8,752 nucleotides of DNA. It comes from Gemmatimonadaceae bacterium (GTDB lineage Bacteria > Gemmatimonadota > Gemmatimonadetes > Gemmatimonadales > Gemmatimonadaceae). Shown one piece after another: positions 6,723-8,752 of this stretch. Under the pieces are notes generated by a model that was not told the origin of the DNA, did no database searches, and saw only the letters and a program-made list of their open reading frames with translations. The first letter of the stretch is position 1, and each line of letters opens with the position of its first letter. The DNA lies in NCBI GenBank assembly GCA_025356185.1, contig JANXUN010000332.1, positions 1-8,752 on the forward strand. The letters run 5' to 3'. A program made the translations under genes and the position numbers.

Positions 6723-7700
6723 TCAGGCCTCCCGCAATTGACGGCCAGTCATCGCGACGAACACATCCTCAAGCGTCGCGCTGTGCGTGCTGAGTTCGGC
6801 GAGCGTCACGCCGCGAGTTTCAGCGAGCGACAAAATCGACGGCAGCGTCTGTTGCACCGATCCCACCCGCAGATCGTAACCAAGCTCCGTCGTGCTGCCG
6901 CCATGCACGCCGGCAATCGCCAGTAAATCATCGAGCGCGAACGGATGCCGCTGCTCGGAGTTCGCCTCGTCTTCGGTCGTGGCTACCGACAAACGAATCA
7001 CATGTTCCGCACCAAGTGATGCAATCAATTGGCGCGGCGTGCCCAGCGCGATGACCTTGCCGTGATCGATGATCGCAATCGTGTCGCACAAGCGCTCGGC
7101 TTCATCCATATAGTGCGTGGTGAGCACAATCGTTCGGCCGCTGGCTTTCAGCGATTCAACCAACGTCCAGAGTTGTCGACGCGACTGCGGATCCAGGCCG
7201 GTGGTGGGCTCATCAAGAAAAAGCAGTGCGGGATCGCCGACGAGCGCACACGCGAGCGCGAGGCGTTGTTTTTGTCCGCCCGACAGTCCGCTTACACGTG
7301 CCTTCCGTTTTTCGCCGAGCTGCACGAGATCGATGACCGCGTCGATGGTACGACCACGCGCATAAAAACTTCGAAAGAGCGTCAGAATTTCTTCAACCGT
7401 GAGCTTGTCGGCGAGCTGCGTATCCTGCAGCTGAATCCCCAGCTCTTGACGAAGTTGCATGGGGTCATCGCTCCACGAACGACCAAGCACGCGCACCGTG
7501 CCCGAGTCAGGCGTGCTCAGTCCTTCGCAAATCTCGAGGGTCGTGGTTTTTCCGGCGCCGTTCGGGCCAAGAAGTCCAAAGCATTGACCGGCGGGCACCG
7601 ATAGACTGAGTCCGTCGACAGCCACGACGTCCCCGTATGACTTTCGAAGGTCGATCACTTCGAGAGCGAGCGCGGACTCGGCGAGGCGTGCAATGGTCAT
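6723..7700 (-). CDS. ABC transporter ATP-binding protein
   Basis: This 325-residue ATPase powers the adjacent permease. All nucleotide-binding motifs are intact: Walker A GPNGAGKTT (45-53), the Q-loop in GIQLQD (88-93), the signature LSGGQ (139-143), Walker B LLFLDEP (159-165), the D-loop GLD (168-170) and the switch histidine H196 in TTHYMDEAE. A C-terminal extension of about 90 residues after TPRQLI ends in SATLEDVFVAMTGRQLRE. It matches the accessory domain of DrrA/CcmA-like exporter ATPases (DUF4162 type). The ATG at 7698-7700 is used; no clear Shine-Dalgarno precedes it, so the start is slightly uncertain. The stop is three bases from the permease start. It is the first gene of the likely ATPase-permease-phosphoesterase unit. 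No convincing promoter was seen in 7701-7766. Confidence 0.95.
   Translation of the reverse strand: MTIARLAESALALEVIDLRKSYGDVVAVDGLSLSVPAGQCFGLLGPNGAGKTTTLEICEGLSTPDSGTVRVLGRSWSDDPMQLRQELGIQLQDTQLADKLTVEEILTLFRSFYARGRTIDAVIDLVQLGEKRKARVSGLSGGQKQRLALACALVGDPALLFLDEPTTGLDPQSRRQLWTLVESLKASGRTIVLTTHYMDEAERLCDTIAIIDHGKVIALGTPRQLIASLGAEHVIRLSVATTEDEANSEQRHPFALDDLLAIAGVHGGSTTELGYDLRVGSVQQTLPSILSLAETRGVTLAELSTHSATLEDVFVAMTGRQLREA
6728..6733 (-). promoter_or_regulatory. Shine-Dalgarno sequence of the permease gene, inside the ATPase gene
   Basis: On the minus strand, GGGAGG sits 8 bases before the permease ATG and inside the last codons (Arg-Glu-Ala) of the ATPase gene. It settles the permease start and suggests translational coupling of the two subunits. 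Confidence 0.7.
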
Positions 7701-7766
7701 GGTCGGAATGTACGACGCGCGTTGTTTTTCGGCGCCGGTGTCACGTCACGGACGCGTCTAAACGAA

Positions 7767-7799
7767 CAACGCCGGATGTCAGCTCGACATCCGGCGTTG
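7767..7799 (-). terminator. strong hairpin, likely terminator of the glutamine synthetase gene
   Basis: A perfect 14-base stem (arms 7767-7780 and 7786-7799) with a 5-base loop starts 28 bases after the glnN stop on the minus strand. After the hairpin the minus strand reads TTCGTTTAG, a poor U-tract, and the plus side has none. Position and stability suggest a terminator that insulates the ABC unit downstream. Without a clean U-run it may depend on other factors. Confidence 0.75.
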
Positions 7800-7827
7800 C
7801 TACACCAACGTGAACCGACCGCTCACA

Positions 7828-8589
7828 TCACACCGGGAACAGCATCTCGCGGTAACGCGGCAACGGCCAGAACTCGTCTCCAACGGTCAGTTCGAGTGCA
7901 TCGACCGCTTCACGCACATCGTGCATGGTGTCGCACCCAGTGCTCGTCAGATAGGCGGCCTGCCCCGCGAGATCGTCGTGCATCACTTCGGCCTTGGTGA
8001 TGGCCTTCGCCAACTCAGCACGCTTTTTCTGCAACGTGGCAACCAGCTTGGATGCCCCGTTTGCCGCATCGACCAGCGGCTGCATGTTGATCCCTGACGT
8101 CGCGCCATGACCGGCGGCACTCGCCAATGAACCGACGTACGCATACGTCGCTGGTAGAATTTGCGTGTCGACCATTTGCTGCAACGTGTGCAGTTCGATC
8201 AAAATGTCTTTCGCGTAGCGTTCCAAGCGAACGTGATAGCGGCTTTCGAGTTCGATCTCGGTCAGAATGCCGGTGCTCTTGAACAACGCCTTCGCGCTCT
8301 CCGTGGTGAGCTGCGCCAAGCCATCTGGAGTGCGGCGCAAGTTGAGCAGACCGCGTTTCTTGGCTTCAACGACCCATTCTTCGGAGTAGTTGTTGCCTTC
8401 AAACCGCACCGCGGCTGTCTCCTTAAACGCCGCGCGCACCACCTTGAGCACAGCATCGTCAACGCTTTTGGCGCCTTTGATTTCCTTGCGCAGCGTATCC
8501 GTCAACTCGCTGATCGCTTCGGCAACAGCCGCTTGCAAAAGCATCACGGGGAACGCGATGCTTTGGGAACCACCGACGGCGCGGAATTC
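7828..8589 (-). CDS. glnN: glutamine synthetase type III (GlnN), C-terminal part, broken at a probable chimeric junction
   Basis: Glutamine synthetase makes glutamine from glutamate, ammonia and ATP; type III enzymes are about 700-730 residues long. Only the last ~254 residues are here. Reading from the break, the minus strand gives EFRAVGGSQSIAFP, the conserved type III active-site region usually written GNKFEFRAVGSS. Then come FEGNNYSEEWVVEAKKRGL, ESRYHVRLERYAKDILIE and QQMVDTQILPATYAY, ending WPLPRYREMLFPV, all characteristic of the type III C-terminal domain. A GTG at 8545-8547 would be the first in-frame start codon, but it is internal: homology continues past it to about 8589. Beyond that point the frame stays open but is only antisense to a topoisomerase fragment. 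The conserved residues expected before the GNKF motif are missing, so the gene is interrupted. A hairpin terminator follows the stop. Confidence 0.88.
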   Translation of the reverse strand, partial: EFRAVGGSQSIAFPVMLLQAAVAEAISELTDTLRKEIKGAKSVDDAVLKVVRAAFKETAAVRFEGNNYSEEWVVEAKKRGLLNLRRTPDGLAQLTTESAKALFKSTGILTEIELESRYHVRLERYAKDILIELHTLQQMVDTQILPATYAYVGSLASAAGHGATSGINMQPLVDAANGASKLVATLQKKRAELAKAITKAEVMHDDLAGQAAYLTSTGCDTMHDVREAVDALELTVGDEFWPLPRYREMLFPV

Positions 8590-8593
8590 AAAC
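8584..8593. other. probable chimeric junction (GAATTC) between glnN and topA fragments
   Basis: Homology to glutamine synthetase on the minus strand ends here, and topoisomerase I homology on the plus strand begins. GAATTC, an EcoRI site, occupies 8584-8589. Both genes are interrupted internally and codon choice changes. This looks like an assembly or cloning artefact near a sequence end; a real rearrangement is the less likely alternative. Confidence 0.65.
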
Positions 8594-8752
8594 TGCCCAA
8601 AGTCATCGGCAAAGACCCCGGCACCGGCGAAGACATCTCCATGCGCAAAGGCCCCTACGGCGTGTATGTGCAGCTGGGCGAAAGCAAAACCCCCAAACGC
8701 GCCAGCCTTTTCAAATCCATGCGCCCCGAAACCATGACGCTGGAAGTCGCCT
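8590..8752 (+). CDS. topA: DNA topoisomerase I (TopA) C-terminal fragment, both ends missing
   Basis: TopA relaxes negatively supercoiled DNA, and its C-terminal repeats bind DNA. These 54 codons read PKVIGKDPGTGEDISM, RKGPYGVYVQLGE, then TPKRASLFKSM and TMTLEVA. This is the repeat pattern seen in the C-terminal region of bacterial, especially alphaproteobacterial, TopA (LG.DP.TG, GPYG.YVQLGE, KPKR.SL, then a TLE helix). The active-site Tyr domain is not in the window. All lysines here are AAA, glycines are mostly GGC, and TCG and ACG are rare, unlike the other genes in the window. That fits DNA from another organism. The frame has no start near 8590 and is entered directly from antisense glnN sequence, so this cannot be an intact gene. 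The fragment is too short for firm taxonomic placement. Confidence 0.72.

Noticed and set aside
5802..6926. Long plus-strand open frame (about 374 codons) opposite the ABC permease
   Set aside because: It is rich in Arg, His and Gln with no domain pattern, and lies antisense to a clear ABC-2 permease. It is a shadow of biased codon use.
8390..8737. Plus-strand open frame across the glnN/topA junction (115 codons)
   Set aside because: It is out of frame with both the real glnN (minus) and topA (plus) reading frames and has no recognisable domain.

Overview
The window is G+C-rich, gene-dense bacterial chromosome. Three genes fit a Gemmatimonadota-like or similar environmental bacterium: a YncE-type beta-propeller fused to a phosphoesterase, a type III glutamine synthetase, and an M20 amidohydrolase. 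This placement is inferred from gene content and style, since no phylogenetic marker is intact. There are no RNA genes, insertion sequences, CRISPR arrays, phage genes or toxin-antitoxin pairs. It looks like ordinary housekeeping chromosome, and I did not find a convincing new multi-gene system.

Layout, left to right. Positions 1-340 (minus) hold the N-terminal third of an M20 metal-dependent amidohydrolase cut by the window edge. Divergent from it, 485-1216 (plus) encodes an unrecognised single-pass membrane protein with coiled coils. It converges on a small luciferase-domain (DUF5519-like) gene at 1241-1636 (minus), whose start codon is problematic. Divergent from that gene, 1785-2870 (plus) encodes a complete three-domain Ada methylation-repair protein and regulator. 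Ada converges with a 916-residue beta-propeller/phosphoesterase (2867-5617, minus), and their stop codons overlap.

Upstream of the phosphoesterase, in the same direction, lie an ABC-2 permease (5652-6719) and its ATPase (6723-7700). With gaps of 3 and 34 bases, ATPase, permease and phosphoesterase are probably one transcription unit. A strong hairpin at 7767-7799 separates this unit from the next gene upstream, the C-terminal part of type III glutamine synthetase (7828 to about 8589, minus).

The right end is anomalous. At about 8584-8593, at a GAATTC, glutamine synthetase homology stops inside a conserved motif. The remaining ~163 bases encode, on the opposite strand and with different codon habits, the C-terminal repeat of a DNA topoisomerase I resembling alphaproteobacterial TopA. 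Two unrelated genes, both broken internally at one point near a sequence end, point to a chimeric assembly or cloning junction rather than biology.
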